Source: Yarrowia lipolytica
Lineage: Eukaryota > Ascomycota > Dipodascomycetes > Dipodascales
Assembly (NCBI RefSeq): GCF_001761485.1
Contig: NC_090774.1
Span: forward strand, 3,782,001 to 3,846,000
Direction of reading: 5' to 3'
Length of the DNA stretch: 64,000 bases
Shown one piece after another: positions 40,552 to 51,493 of the stretch. Position 1 is the first letter of the stretch, and the number at the start of each line of letters is the position of its first letter. The position numbers and the translations under genes are program-made. The notes under the pieces are model-generated. The model saw only the letters and a program-made list of their open reading frames with translations. It ran no database searches and was not told the DNA's origin.

Positions 40552-41922
40552 TTAAGAACCGAACAATCTTCGAGCTAGACTGGGGAACTTGTGATGCAGA
40601 GTTTTGGTCAAACTTGGCATGGCAGAGCAAGGAAATAACGCGGTATCGATCCACTCGCCATCCAGATCCGTCTGTTCCTTAGTCAGCTTGGCCATGTAAG
40701 CATCGCTATATGACCAGAATCCCAGTTTGCCGTTAAGTAGCCCTGGGAATGAAAGAGCAACGTCAGAGTCGGAAGAAGGGTCCACAGAAAATGACCTACT
40801 CTTGAGATCCCACACACCAGTCAACTGGCGGCCTCTGGTGAAGATCATGACATATCTGGGATACTTAGGATGAGGGAATAGGTCATGAATGTCGTCTCTG
40901 CCGCAGTTAAAGAAGGTGGAAATCTCTTCTTCTCTCATGTCATAGGTGCTAAATTGCAATCTCTTGGAAGCTTGCCCCAGAGACTTACCACAGAAGGACC
41001 ACTTGATAACACAACCATCATACCACATGAATCTCTGGGTGATGATTTCGTCATGGGCCTCTTCAGGCGACCAAGTGCTCTTGTAGGTGATGGCGGTCTT
41101 CGACTCGTTTATCTCATAAATGTCGATCTTATGGAATACGAGCTGGCGGATCGTCATGTACAACTTCCCAGACGCTTCGAAAAGCTTCACCTTAATGCGG
41201 CCCTGATCCATGGAGTATGCGAGGGTGAAAGGAACCACGGCATTTTTGAAGTTGAGCTCCCCAAAGTACTTTTTGGAGTTGTCCGAAAACGACGAGAAAA
41301 CGGTACATGCAACGTCTACGTCAGGAGTGACGATATGGTCGTGATCCTCAACGATGGTTCCTCGTTTAATAAAGCTGATTCGTTTCTCGGGTGCTGTTGA
41401 TTGTGATTGTTGTTGTGTCTCGTGTCCAAGGCACAGTTTGACTCCCTCAAAATTATGGTCATCCTTCATGACCACCACAGAGGTACCTGTAGACTGGGAT
41501 AGAGTAGTGCCTCTGTGTTGCACGATTCCGTACGGGTCCACAAGTGACTCGAAACCCTCCTGTAAACACACATCCTTGCACGAGGAGATTGTCTTATCGT
41601 TTGCTTGGCAAAACTCATAAGGAATGCCGTCGCCGTTCGAATCAAAGATGCCAGGAGATACCTGGTGTCGGTTAAATTGCATGTAGGGTCTCCAATGATC
41701 CGGGTTTGGGCTCATTCGGAGAACATGGACTCGGGCGCATTCTCTCCAGCTCTGTCTGGGCGAATTTTCGAGGTCGTAGAAGGGACAGCGTTTGTGTAGA
41801 GCCACTCGATAGACGGAGTCCGGAATGCCCTCGTTCCAGAAACTGGAAGCCAATCCCAGAGCCACCAGATCTTCCAAGTCTAGGTACTCAGCAACCTCAC
41901 AGACAACTTCGGGCGGCAACAT
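40552..41922 (-). CDS. F-box protein
   Basis: The product has 456 residues. The N-terminal 45 residues form an F-box (LPPEVVCEVAEYLDLEDLVALGLASSFWNEGI). The rest is one long beta-rich domain with no obvious WD or leucine-rich repeats (VWDLKSRSFSVDPSS, LNGKLGFWSYSDAYM). F-box proteins connect substrates to the Skp1-Cul1 ubiquitin ligase; the substrate is unknown. F-box genes of this kind are numerous in Yarrowia as I recall. The start is the first ATG, just before the F-box. Confidence 0.75.
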   Translation of the reverse strand: MLPPEVVCEVAEYLDLEDLVALGLASSFWNEGIPDSVYRVALHKRCPFYDLENSPRQSWRECARVHVLRMSPNPDHWRPYMQFNRHQVSPGIFDSNGDGIPYEFCQANDKTISSCKDVCLQEGFESLVDPYGIVQHRGTTLSQSTGTSVVVMKDDHNFEGVKLCLGHETQQQSQSTAPEKRISFIKRGTIVEDHDHIVTPDVDVACTVFSSFSDNSKKYFGELNFKNAVVPFTLAYSMDQGRIKVKLFEASGKLYMTIRQLVFHKIDIYEINESKTAITYKSTWSPEEAHDEIITQRFMWYDGCVIKWSFCGKSLGQASKRLQFSTYDMREEEISTFFNCGRDDIHDLFPHPKYPRYVMIFTRGRQLTGVWDLKSRSFSVDPSSDSDVALSFPGLLNGKLGFWSYSDAYMAKLTKEQTDLDGEWIDTALFPCSAMPSLTKTLHHKFPSLARRLFGS

Positions 41923-42404
41923 CAGACGGGTGTTTTGCTCAGGTTCAGTGGGTCACATGGTCGTGGGGTACTTGTACTACCGTAATATGAGGGCCCTGCT
42001 TTGTTGCGCGTGCTCCACTGGATGGATGCGTGCGTGTGCTTATGGAGGTTGTGCGGCTGAAATGTGGGGTTCTGGGGGTTTCATGGTAGAAGTTGGGGGT
42101 ATTTACACGTGCATTTATATAAATGTGGTTTATCCACCCAATGGCAAACAACATGGTTGTTTATACGACGTTTTATTGACATCGATAAGCGTGTTATTTT
42201 ACGCCCTAGTGACACGCCATCTCATCCAATCCCTCATCTCAACTTTAAATGACAGGGTTGTAATTATTGTTAATTAGGGGTGTGTTTTGGACGACACAAC
42301 CAGGAATCGAACACATGACCACTCGTGACGAACGCGACTTCCATCCACCACCTAACCTTGCCGACGTTAAAACCACCATTACATCGTCACAACCACGCGA
42401 AATC
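41923..42404. other. Divergent promoter region, F-box gene / RSC4
   Basis: About 480 bp. An in-frame ATG at 42315 could lengthen RSC4 by 30 residues of low quality. AATCGAACACATGACC near 42303 resembles part of a reversed tRNA T-arm, but the stem fails. Confidence 0.45.
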
Positions 42405-43820
42405 ATGTCTGACAAACGAAGGGCATCATCGACTCTGGCAGCAGACGCCCGCAAGAAGGCCAAGGGCGAGATCAAGCCATCGCAACTGTCGCTGTTTCTG
42501 GCCGAGGTTGTAGATAAAATCAAAAAGGAGGAAACCGAGAGCTACGAGAACGACGGAACTACACGACTGCTTGCTGGAGAGTTTCTGGAGCTGCCATCGA
42601 AGCGGTACTACCCTCACTATTATGAGGAGATCCAAAAGCCAGTTTCATTCAAGGAAATTGATGCCAAAATTGCTACCAATGGTTACGTCAACATTGACCA
42701 GTTTGAGAAGGACCTCAAACAGATGGCCAACAACGCTGCAGCCTTCAACGACAAGGATAGTGTAATTGCTCAGGATGCGCTTAAGATTGCCAAACTCGGT
42801 GTGGCCGACGCTCGAAAGTACACAGGCGAGCAGGAAGAGGTCAACGACGACGACCTCAAGGACGAGATTCTGGAACTCTTCTCAGACGCAGCCATCGACA
42901 TTCTCAATGATCTGGCTACCTTCAAGTACAAGGCCAAGCGGACCTTACCATGTGAGCCGTTCATGGTTGAGCCCGACAGAGATCTTTATCCCGATTACTA
43001 CGAAGTGATTGAGACGCCCATGTCCATTGCCATTTTAGAGAAGATGGTCAACAACAGAGAAGTCAAGAACTTCGATGATCTTGAGAGCAAATTACAGATC
43101 ATGATCGACAATGCGAAGCATTATAACGCCGACGGATCGCCCATTTACGTCGATGCCATTCTGGTTGAGAAGGCCATTCCCCAAAAGGTGGAGAAGGGAC
43201 GAAAGGCGTTTGGAGAGGAAAACCTGGCTACGCTGCACAAGTTCTTCAAACCCAAACAAAAGCTGAAACTGACATTGAACAAGCCTGAGGCGACAGAAGA
43301 AGCTGAGGAGAAGAAGCCAGAGGAGCCTCTGACGGTGCTTCCTCCTAACGAGAATCCTCTGCGAGCTCCTGGACGGGCTCCTCTGGTGCGTCTTCTCACC
43401 GTGCACTCTACTCTGCCTATCAGACAGCAGCTCAAGCAGATTCCCGAGAGCCAACAGGATCCGTTCCAGATCAACATTCCTGCTTCCCCCACACACGCGC
43501 TTCAGAACCACACGTTTGCTCTGCCTGCGTACCACTCCACCATCAGTGTGGACGCCGAGCTTGACAACTCACTATACGAGCGTCCCTACAACCTACAATT
43601 GACTCTAAACTCTGCTCGAATCCAGCCCATCTATCTGCCGTCGAGTGCTTGGGGATCCCAGAAGGATCTGCAGGGGCGGTATGAGCTCCGTTTGGCGCCT
43701 GGTCTTAACCGCGTTGACGTCAGTGTTGACGCGGCCCCTGCCAACGCTCCCCCTCAGCGTACAGCCCATGCTCAGTTTGAGGAGCATGAGAGATTTACAT
43801 TGTGGGTTCATCTTATGTAA
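42405..43820 (+). CDS. RSC4: RSC chromatin-remodelling subunit Rsc4 (tandem bromodomains)
   Basis: The product has 471 residues from ATG 42405 (MSDKRRASSTLAADARKKAK). Two bromodomains lie in tandem. The first, about 20-130, has FLELPSKRYYPHYYEEIQKP and FEKDLKQMANNAAAFN. The second, about 155-260, has YPDYYEVIETPMSIAILEKM and IMIDNAKHYNADGSPIY. A Lys/Glu linker and a C-terminal beta-rich domain follow, the layout of Rsc4. Rsc4 reads acetylated histone H3 for the RSC complex. Polybromo-type proteins would carry more bromodomains plus BAH. The start was chosen because the basic MSDKRR leader follows the low-quality upstream extension. Confidence 0.85.
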   Translation: MSDKRRASSTLAADARKKAKGEIKPSQLSLFLAEVVDKIKKEETESYENDGTTRLLAGEFLELPSKRYYPHYYEEIQKPVSFKEIDAKIATNGYVNIDQFEKDLKQMANNAAAFNDKDSVIAQDALKIAKLGVADARKYTGEQEEVNDDDLKDEILELFSDAAIDILNDLATFKYKAKRTLPCEPFMVEPDRDLYPDYYEVIETPMSIAILEKMVNNREVKNFDDLESKLQIMIDNAKHYNADGSPIYVDAILVEKAIPQKVEKGRKAFGEENLATLHKFFKPKQKLKLTLNKPEATEEAEEKKPEEPLTVLPPNENPLRAPGRAPLVRLLTVHSTLPIRQQLKQIPESQQDPFQINIPASPTHALQNHTFALPAYHSTISVDAELDNSLYERPYNLQLTLNSARIQPIYLPSSAWGSQKDLQGRYELRLAPGLNRVDVSVDAAPANAPPQRTAHAQFEEHERFTLWVHLM

Positions 43821-44640
43821 ACTAATTAGTGCGTCTGTGGGCAACGTCCCCAAGATGTCTATCTAAAGTAATTTATTATGAACTTGTTTCGAGAGGGGCT
43901 AGAGCCAAGGGTTCCGTACAGTACGAGTAGTTGGTGTGTCTCGGTGACTGCGGTTGCATACTAAAAAAAGAAAAGAAAAGAAAAGGAAAAAAAAAAGACA
44001 CTTTTGCTTGTACTCGTGTGTCTCGGGTGCACATACTCCCCATTTCTTTTCCTTCTTGTTCTCTCTTTCTCCAACCTTTTTGTTTTCCTGCTCAGAGCCT
44101 TTTTTTTGTTTTTCGTCAACTCAAAAGACTGCTGTGCCTGGCACGTTCAAAAACATTGATTCAAGCATCCTGTTACTGTATTTCAGAGAAGCATTCAAAC
44201 AAGTTCGCCAAGGGCAACCACACCGGGTGTCTTGGAATTTGCTACCCCCTTGTTTGGCGTGTTTTGCTCAGTCCAGCCCAAAGCAACAAGGAGCTGTACT
44301 CACACAAACACAGGTTATACTAATTACTCACACCCTTAAGTGACCCCTGTCCGCGTGCACTACTGCTAGAGTCAACAAGATGTCTCCCCGCATTTCTACC
44401 CGCCTTTTAGGTTGGCCCAAGACCTAAACGATAGACGGAAGAGAAGAGAGTGACGCGAAGCATGGTTCAGTAGTAGCAGTACGGACGTACTGTAGTGCAA
44501 CTCAGTCTCAGGCAGGTGGTGTCTCAAATACATGACAGCTTCACTCCACATGGGCGCAGGTGTTCCAATGTATATATAGTGGGAGGGCCACCGAACTAGA
44601 GAGTATAACAATCCCCTGGTCCCTTGACAGCTCTCCAGAG
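43821..44640. other. Intergenic with purine tract and pyrimidine-rich leader
   Basis: About 0.8 kb. An A/G tract with AAAAG units (43962-43998) is followed by T/C-rich DNA (44038-44130). TATATATAG at 44571-44579 stands about 65 bp before the next start. Confidence 0.5.
43962..43998. repeat. (AAAAG)n-like purine tract
   Basis: A seven-base and several four- or five-base A runs are separated by single G, ending in a run of ten A. It is a simple repeat, probably length-variable. Confidence 0.7.
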
Positions 44641-46119
44641 ATGCTCCTATACGACATTTTGCAGCTCCAGATCTCAGCTCCTGAGGCAGAAATCGACCAG
44701 GCGTACCGCACGCTCGCCCGGTGCACATTCCAGGACTTTTATCTGCTTGAAAACACCGACTTTTGTGCCGTCTCAGACGCCTACTACATTCTCAAACAGC
44801 ACCGAAACGAGTATCTGTCCACCTCAGATCGAGATTCGCGAGACTTCTTCAGCTATGTCCAGCCCTCATTGCCTCATCCTGTTCGCCAGTATCTTCGCAA
44901 TTACGGAGTCTGTGGATCGGCCATGAACGAACACTCCATCGTCCATCTCACTTGCACCTCCGAATGGGAACGAAGCTCATTCCCCGGACTAGCCGTGTCT
45001 CAACGCGCTAAAAGACTCATGGAACGGCCCCAATGGCACTCTCCGTTAGATTCGCACTTGATTGCCAATGAGGCCACTTTTCTCACGGCTCTGGAGAGCG
45101 ACACTACTAGAGCTCTTTCTGGACTACGCGAATCCCCATCCAAGCAGAAACGCTACCTTCGTCAAGTTCTTGCGGTTCTGGACGAGATCTGGAAAAAGTT
45201 GAGAGGCTTGGAGAATAAGAAGGAAGACTTTGATGTCTATGTGAACCTCAGATGTGTGTACTTTGCCGTCTTTCTCTATGCCCGGACTCTTTCCTCAGAA
45301 CTAGAGAAATCCGCTGGTTTACCAGATGTCTATGCAGACCTCAGCAACTACTCGCTCAACTCGTGGTGTTGCCCATCACTAGATCCCATCTCCTCAGAGG
45401 TGCATGCTACTCTGTTGGATCTAGGGCTGGACCCTGCCACCATTGAGCCCAAGAACATGGCCAATGTCAAAATCGAGCTAATGCACAACCGGTCTCTGTT
45501 GACAAAGGGCCGCATGCTCAATGACAGGGATATCTTGCAGCAGCGCCACGAGCAGCAGCGGACGCCTCTCAAGCTGCGGCTCATGGACGGAGCCACCTCA
45601 GATCCCATCTTCGGAGTGCCTGTGGTTCTTCTGGAGTTCTTGGGTAAAGACGTGGCTGGCATCAAGAAGGACTTACGAGATAGAAGAAGGTCTAGTGGAG
45701 GATGTGTTGAACACGGAGATTTAAAGACAACTCCGAAGACCAAGACTGAGACAGAACCTATTGCTATTCCAGGAAAGACCAAGAAAGACGCCAAGGGTTC
45801 ACCCGAATCACATCCACGCAAACAATTTTCCAAGGTCTCGCCAAAGACATTGATTCCGAAGATGAAGGCCGATTGTGATAAGAAGACAAAGAAGGATGGC
45901 AAACAGGAGAGACAGACAGACAAAAAGAAGATGCCAAGATCGGTGAGCAGCCCGAAGATACCCACCAATGTCACTGAGAGCCCAGTTGATTCGTGGTCAG
46001 ATACAAAGAGCGATGATGGAGCGTCTACCTTGGTGGAGCCTGTTCCTCTTCTTCGACAGCGAGCTTCAGAGTATGGCTTCTTCAATAATGACATGGACTA
46101 TCTGGTTTCTTCGCAGTAA
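44641..46119 (+). CDS. J-like protein lacking HPD, 492 residues
   Basis: From ATG 44641 the first 60 residues follow the J-domain pattern: LLYDILQLQISAPEAEIDQAYRTLAR, then FCAVSDAYYILKQHR in the place of the usual helix III. The HPD tripeptide that triggers Hsp70 ATPase is missing; the loop reads CTFQDFY. The rest is a helical middle part (RYLRQVLAVLDEIWKKLRGL) and a Lys/Ser-rich basic tail (about 370-470) likely to be disordered. J-like proteins without HPD usually act as structural partners, not Hsp70 activators. The wider family is not identified. A TATA box lies about 65 bp upstream; a TTG extends the frame without an ATG. Confidence 0.65.
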   Translation: MLLYDILQLQISAPEAEIDQAYRTLARCTFQDFYLLENTDFCAVSDAYYILKQHRNEYLSTSDRDSRDFFSYVQPSLPHPVRQYLRNYGVCGSAMNEHSIVHLTCTSEWERSSFPGLAVSQRAKRLMERPQWHSPLDSHLIANEATFLTALESDTTRALSGLRESPSKQKRYLRQVLAVLDEIWKKLRGLENKKEDFDVYVNLRCVYFAVFLYARTLSSELEKSAGLPDVYADLSNYSLNSWCCPSLDPISSEVHATLLDLGLDPATIEPKNMANVKIELMHNRSLLTKGRMLNDRDILQQRHEQQRTPLKLRLMDGATSDPIFGVPVVLLEFLGKDVAGIKKDLRDRRRSSGGCVEHGDLKTTPKTKTETEPIAIPGKTKKDAKGSPESHPRKQFSKVSPKTLIPKMKADCDKKTKKDGKQERQTDKKKMPRSVSSPKIPTNVTESPVDSWSDTKSDDGASTLVEPVPLLRQRASEYGFFNNDMDYLVSSQ

Positions 46120-48847
46120 ATAGTAAATAATGAGTACAATACTCGTACATACATCACGATCACCTAAATACACTTGACAGCACTGCAAATGCTCGTACTC
46201 ATACATACTGTACAATCACATACATGCAACTGAGAATCCTTTACTTGTCTCAGAAGATGCGACTGTAGATCTCGGCGCAGGTCGCACATTGGAGAAAGAA
46301 AAGGCGGGGTTCAAATGTAGGTCAAACATTGTCAATCTAATAGAAAGACAAGCAAACAAGATCGTGGTGGATCGACAGGAGAGCCACAAACGTCGTAGCT
46401 TTGTGCCGAATACAGCTCGTACTCGCCCTCATAATTGTACATTCTAGTAAGATGTACTTGGGCAACCACTTCAACTTTATCGTACCGAATACGAAAAAAG
46501 CCGAAACTAAACAGACCTTTACGCTTCATCTAAACTGCGGTTATCGGTGTGGAATAAGGCTAAAGTTGCTCTTGAGGTTTCTCTGTACAGCCAGGGCTTC
46601 GACTTGTGGCAGTTCCACAATGGCCTGACCTTTCTTCCTGGCTGCCTTCGGGGGTGCTTCCAAGGGCTGCTTAACACGACCTTGCCCATCTACAGTAGCT
46701 ATATGCACGATACATTCGGTACATGATGTGGGAGGATGTTGATGTTCTGAAGTTGCAACCCCTCAACAAAGTCTCACATAGTCCCCTTTGTAGCTTCCAA
46801 AACTCCACAATTGTCTCCGATTGTCCCACTCTGCTATCAGACCTTTGTTAATCCATGACTCAGCGAGCATCCGCAGCTAATTAATCAAAGAGACGGTACT
46901 TGTACTGTAACAATGCAGGTGGCAGGGGATACCAGACCAACTGAGACACACGACGTGCTCAACCTCTATTTTAGACACAGATCGTATATAGATCCCTCGG
47001 TGTAAGATTACAGTAGAGTCTAGGTCAAGTAGTACAGAGGAAGTACAGATGTCTATTGGACAATGCGCCACTTCAATCCGTACACCATCGAGAGGTGTGT
47101 CCAGAGACTGCTGCTGGTAAGCTCTTCCTCAGTTGTTCTTTGCTCGTGTCCCTGCGCGTATGTATCTTCTGAGACATGGTCCCCTCAGCACGATAACCAA
47201 CCATGCGTCTTACCTCTGCTAGTGACTGGTTTAGAAGCCCCGACTCGCAAAACTGTACAAGTCTCTCAACCAAAATGGCGACACAACCAGGTCTTTAAAC
47301 CCTAGACACTGATATCGTAGATTCGCACTAGTCGAATGTTGCACGGGGAGGCTTTGACTGAGAAGGCTTGGGCTCTGACTTCCGTCGGTACGATGTAGTA
47401 TGTACACACGAGTACGATTACCGTTGCAACATCTATACTTGTAAACAGCAACGGTAGCCTCAATTGATACAGTAACCTCGTTCTGTCTGAGTCATCTGTG
47501 GCTTATATAGCCCCCCTCTTCTATGATCAGAATGTACACTAATGTAAATCCGGCCTGTCCAGAATGGAGACTTTTAAGCGTTGAGACATCGTCTGTGTCT
47601 GTGATGACGATCTGAGGGGTCGAGGAGCTCTACTATATATCGTAGTCAGACACATATTATATCTCGATATGAGAGGGGCAAAGTGGATCAGATGAGGGGT
47701 TGTTGCGCTCGAGCAACCGCTGGGTCACTGGTTACTCCTCTCTATCGACCATGAAGCTCCAAGGTAAGGGTTGAACAATTGATCGTTTCAAACGCTTTTG
47801 ACAAAACTCAGCAAAGACAATGTTTGAATTGACGAATTCAACTCTCGAATCAAACCTCATCTCCGATACGCGTGGCACAGTTGATTGCCGTATGCTATAC
47901 GTACTGCAGCGGTAGTGGTTGGACATGGACTAGAGATCAGTTGAGACACACCACAGTCTTGCAATCAACTAAAGTTAAGTAATATGTTCAACAAATACGT
48001 TGCAAATACAAGGTTATTTTGGAGCCCCTCATCCTAAGAATACATGACGTTTTTTAAAATCGAGAGCCACCCAGATGCCCGTCCGGACCAGAGTAACATG
48101 CCCTATCCACTACAACCCCTTAGTCCGTCTCTTTTACACACTTCCGGAAGCAAGTGGCTCTTTTCCGCGTTTCCGGGTTTATCCGATCTTTAGAGTTCTG
48201 GAATACCCAGTTGAAGCCTTCTACTGTGTTTTGTTGGCACATGTCAAGTAATTTTACTTAAGTGTGAGGCGACGATGTTCAAAGATCTCCATCAATGTCA
48301 CATTCCAGAGCATATTTTGGCCTCTAAAAGTCACATGACATACCAACACAAACGCCCGATTTGATTTTCCCACTCTACAACGACACCTCCACTCCTACAT
48401 CTCCCGATACGGCCTCTGTTCCCCATCGATAGCCATCTGCTCGAAAACCTGGAGGCATGCACGAGGTGCAGCAGCCCTTCAAACCATGTTTCCAAACATC
48501 TATAACAGCAAGGTGTAACGGCAAGACGTTACTTCTGTGAAATGAGGGTTTGTTTGGGAGCAACCGTGATGGGGGTTTGGGGGCAACATATAATTGGTCT
48601 GTAACGTGATTTCCAGCCAGGATATCCAGCCCGGCAGTACTTGTAGCCATCACTTATAGCACATATCCCCCACCACTCTCTGTCCCACGTGCCTTGTCTT
48701 CTCCACTGCGCGGCACATATTTTTTTGGCTCACATTGCATGGACGTGCGTTACGCAAGAAAAATTGTGTATCCAAGATTACAGTCAGTATCCACAGAGCT
48801 CCAACTCGAAAACTGACACCATTTTCTAAGTCCCGGCGGAATTGAAA
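46120..48847. other. Gene-poor interval, 2.7 kb
   Basis: This lies between the J-like gene and the PRS gene. Only a coding-like minus-strand stretch without an ATG (46541-46762) draws attention. GTAC palindromes are frequent in 46130-47420. The minus-strand ORF running into the PRS gene from 49906 is an antisense shadow. Confidence 0.45.
46541..46762 (-). other. Coding-like orphan stretch without start codon
   Basis: An open minus-strand frame of 73 codons plus a stop, flanked by a stop upstream and without ATG. The later part has sober protein character (KQPLEAPPKAARKKGQAIVE, LPQVEALAVQRNLKSNF) and good codon choice. It may be the last exon of an unrecognised gene or a gene relic. I know of no match. 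Confidence 0.3.
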
Positions 48848-49807
48848 ATGTCTTCCAACTCCATCAAGCTGCTGGCAGGCAACTCGCACCCCGCCCTGTT
48901 CAAGCTCGTGTCCGAGCGACTGGGCGTGCCGCTGTCCAACATTGGCGTCTTCCAGTTCTCCAACCTCGAGACCTCCGTGACCATTGGAGAGTCTGTGCGA
49001 GACGAGGACGTGTTTGTGCTCCAGACTGGATGCGGCGAGGTCAACGACTTCCTCATGGAGCTCCTCATTATCATCCACGCCTGCAAGACCGCATCGGCAC
49101 GACGAATCACAGCAGTTATCCCCAACTTCCCTTACGCAAGACAGGACAAGAAAGACAAATCTCGAGCCCCCATCACCGCCAAGCTCATGGCCAACATGCT
49201 TCAAACCGCCGGCTGTGACCACGTCATCACGATGGACCTGCACGCCTCTCAGATCCAGGGCTTTTTCAACGTGCCTGTGGACAACCTTTACTCCGAGCCC
49301 TCCACCCTGCGATATATCCGAGAGCACGTTGACGTGTCGTCCGCCGTCATTGTTTCCCCCGACGCTGGAGGAGCCAAGCGAGCTGCTGCATTGGCCGACC
49401 GTCTGGACCTTAACTTTGCCCTGATCCACAAGGAGAGACAGCGAGCCAACGAGGTGTCCCGAATGGTGCTGGTCGGAGACGTCAAGGGAATGACCTGTGT
49501 TCTGGTTGACGATATGGCTGACACCTGTGGAACTCTTGCCAAGGCCGCCCAGACCCTCAAGGAGAACGGTGCTCGAGACGTGATCGCCATCGTTACCCAC
49601 GGCATTCTGTCTGGACCCGCTGTTCAGCGAATCAACGACTCTGAGCTGCTCAAGGTTGTCTGCACAAACACTGTCCCCCACGACCATCTCAAGGCCGAGT
49701 GTCCCAAACTCGACACCATTGACGTCAGTCCCACCCTCGCTGAGGCTATCCGACGACTCCACAACGGAGAGTCTGTCTCCTATCTTTTCCGAAACGCCCC
49801 TATGTAG
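48848..49807 (+). CDS. PRS3: Ribose-phosphate pyrophosphokinase (PRPP synthetase)
   Basis: The product has 319 residues, the size of yeast Prs3 (320) and Prs2/4 (318). Family blocks are all present: [54 protein letters not shown], the divalent-cation site [17 protein letters not shown] and the PRPP-binding loop [17 protein letters not shown]. The enzyme makes PRPP from ribose-5-phosphate and ATP for nucleotides, His and Trp. It has no large insertion as in Prs1/Prs5, so it belongs to the Prs2/3/4 group; which one is not settled. The ATG at 48848 is the first; TTG 48842 is in frame just before it. Confidence 0.92.
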   Translation: MSSNSIKLLAGNSHPALFKLVSERLGVPLSNIGVFQFSNLETSVTIGESVRDEDVFVLQTGCGEVNDFLMELLIIIHACKTASARRITAVIPNFPYARQDKKDKSRAPITAKLMANMLQTAGCDHVITMDLHASQIQGFFNVPVDNLYSEPSTLRYIREHVDVSSAVIVSPDAGGAKRAAALADRLDLNFALIHKERQRANEVSRMVLVGDVKGMTCVLVDDMADTCGTLAKAAQTLKENGARDVIAIVTHGILSGPAVQRINDSELLKVVCTNTVPHDHLKAECPKLDTIDVSPTLAEAIRRLHNGESVSYLFRNAPM

Positions 49808-50208
49808 GCCAGACGCTGAAAACGACGACTTCTCCAACATCATAACAGCAACATTATGTATATATCTTTGAAAGCGTGCTTGGTATGATTGGTGTGTTTC
49901 CTGCACTTGCCAAATTGGTACCTGTCCTTCTTCGTGACATTACACATGACTATACATCTAGCTAGACTAATACACGATTAATTATTTAGACCATATGATA
50001 ACTGGATTGGAATCTTTTATACTACGTCACCGAGGGTAGCTCAAGTGCCATACAGCTCCATATCGGGTAGCTATGACCAAATCATACCATTACTGAAATC
50101 CTAAATACTCCGTACCGTTCTATGCACATTTGTCCTTCATATGCTTCCCCCTTCACACTGACTTCGTCGCCCTACAGTAGATTCTTCTCGCTGGTTACTT
50201 TTACCGGC
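49808..50208. other. Convergent intergenic region
   Basis: 400 bp between the PRS and MED6 3' ends. No gene. Confidence 0.5.
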
Positions 50209-50892
50209 TTACTTCTTGAGAGGCAACTTCCTTCCCTTGAGCACAGGAGTGCCAGGAACACTGCTAGCAGCCGATTCACTCTGGCTGCTGATGGGAGCAA
50301 TGTCACTGACATACTTTTGCTGGCCGGAAATAGCTGCTCGGAATGACCGTTCCAACAGCCCCAGCTCGGCCTTCGATGCTTGGGGTGTGGAGTCGTCATC
50401 TCCAGCGGTGGTCAGCTGAGAGTCCTCGTATGTGTATCCTTGCGATGGTGAGTATGAAGGCAGCTCGATAGCCTCTTCCAGCGCACGTTTCAGAAACATG
50501 GATGTAGAAAGTACTCGGCTCTGCATGATTGCTGCCACCGTGGGTGCCATATACACGTTTTCATTGATGACAAAGTAGGTGGAGATGGGTGTTGTCTGTT
50601 GTGGGTTGAGTCGGTTCTGTTTCTTGATAACCCAAAGATCGGGCTCTCGCACGTGTGTGATGACAAACTCGATTCCGGTCATTTTCTGTAACTCCTGCTC
50701 GAAATGCTGGGGTGTGAGCTGGCCCGTCTGCTGCTGGTTGAACTGGGTCTGCATCCGCAACACCTGGTTGTTACTGACTCGGTCGTAAAAGGGCGACTCG
50801 GCAAAGTAGTCGAGCACATTATCGGTTCGCAGACCCTGGTGCGCTTGGATCCACTCCGGCGACCGCCATTGCACCTCGTCCAGGTTCTCCAT
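50209..50892 (-). CDS. MED6: Mediator subunit Med6
   Basis: The product has 227 residues. The N-terminal Med6 domain is clear: VQWRSPEWIQAHQGLRTDNV, then VLDYFAESPFYDRVSNNQVL, a helical EQELQKMTGIEFVITHVREP, and the second strand set PDLWVIKKQNR / ISTYFVINENVYMAPTVAAI. The C-terminal 60 residues are polar and end in a basic LKGRKLPLKK. Med6 sits in the head of Mediator, near RNA polymerase II. The first ATG is used. Confidence 0.94.
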   Translation of the reverse strand: MENLDEVQWRSPEWIQAHQGLRTDNVLDYFAESPFYDRVSNNQVLRMQTQFNQQQTGQLTPQHFEQELQKMTGIEFVITHVREPDLWVIKKQNRLNPQQTTPISTYFVINENVYMAPTVAAIMQSRVLSTSMFLKRALEEAIELPSYSPSQGYTYEDSQLTTAGDDDSTPQASKAELGLLERSFRAAISGQQKYVSDIAPISSQSESAASSVPGTPVLKGRKLPLKK

Positions 50893-51493
50893 GCTGTGAT
50901 AAGACGTGGCTGATCAGGTGTATTGGAAGTGAATTTTAGTTGGTTTGCATTTAGATGCATAGTGTGAGATAGTGCATGGCTGTGGGTCGAGTGTCGCCAT
51001 TGTATGATATATTATATGGTCACGTGGGTTATATGTATTTGTGATAGTCATCTCTACTGAAATACCGCAAAGCACGTACTTACTTTTCATGTTCTCAATC
51101 ACAAAAAAAGGTGGAAATACATCTCAGAATATTGTAGTAGGCTATGGGAACCGGTAGCTATGGTATGCTCTACACATACGGACAGGAGGTTGATCTAGAC
51201 GAGCTAACAAAAACACAAGAGCTATATTTACATTGTAAGATGCCGTAATTACTTGTAGTTTTCTTCCACCCATATTCTTGCACTCCACGTCATCCATACA
51301 CTAAAGCCCCTACAGTCTCTTCCATATAGTTCATTTCATTCATTGCACTTCCGTGTCTACTCATTATTCTCATTATTTCCTTCTGGTTGACGTCGGTCTT
51401 CGACTCAACGTCTTCCATTCAATTGACATCGTCCATTGACTCGTCTTTCATATGCTTGTTGGTTGTGTGATCGACTGTGTCCCATCGAGCTTC
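50893..51493. other. Intergenic upstream of MED6
   Basis: 600 bp. A CACGTG at 51019-51024 lies about 130 bp before MED6. No gene. Confidence 0.45.

Noticed and set aside
42290-42320. Reversed tRNA T-arm-like AATCGAAC before RSC4
   Set aside because: Stem bases do not pair; no tRNA body upstream or downstream.
48375-48653. 92-codon minus-strand ORF before the PRS gene
   Set aside because: Irregular Cys/Trp/Pro composition and no features; likely chance.
48650-49906. 418-codon minus-strand ORF opposite the PRS gene
   Set aside because: Antisense shadow of a strongly biased coding sequence; composition is His/Val/Gly-rich and matches no family, while the plus strand encodes a textbook PRPP synthetase.
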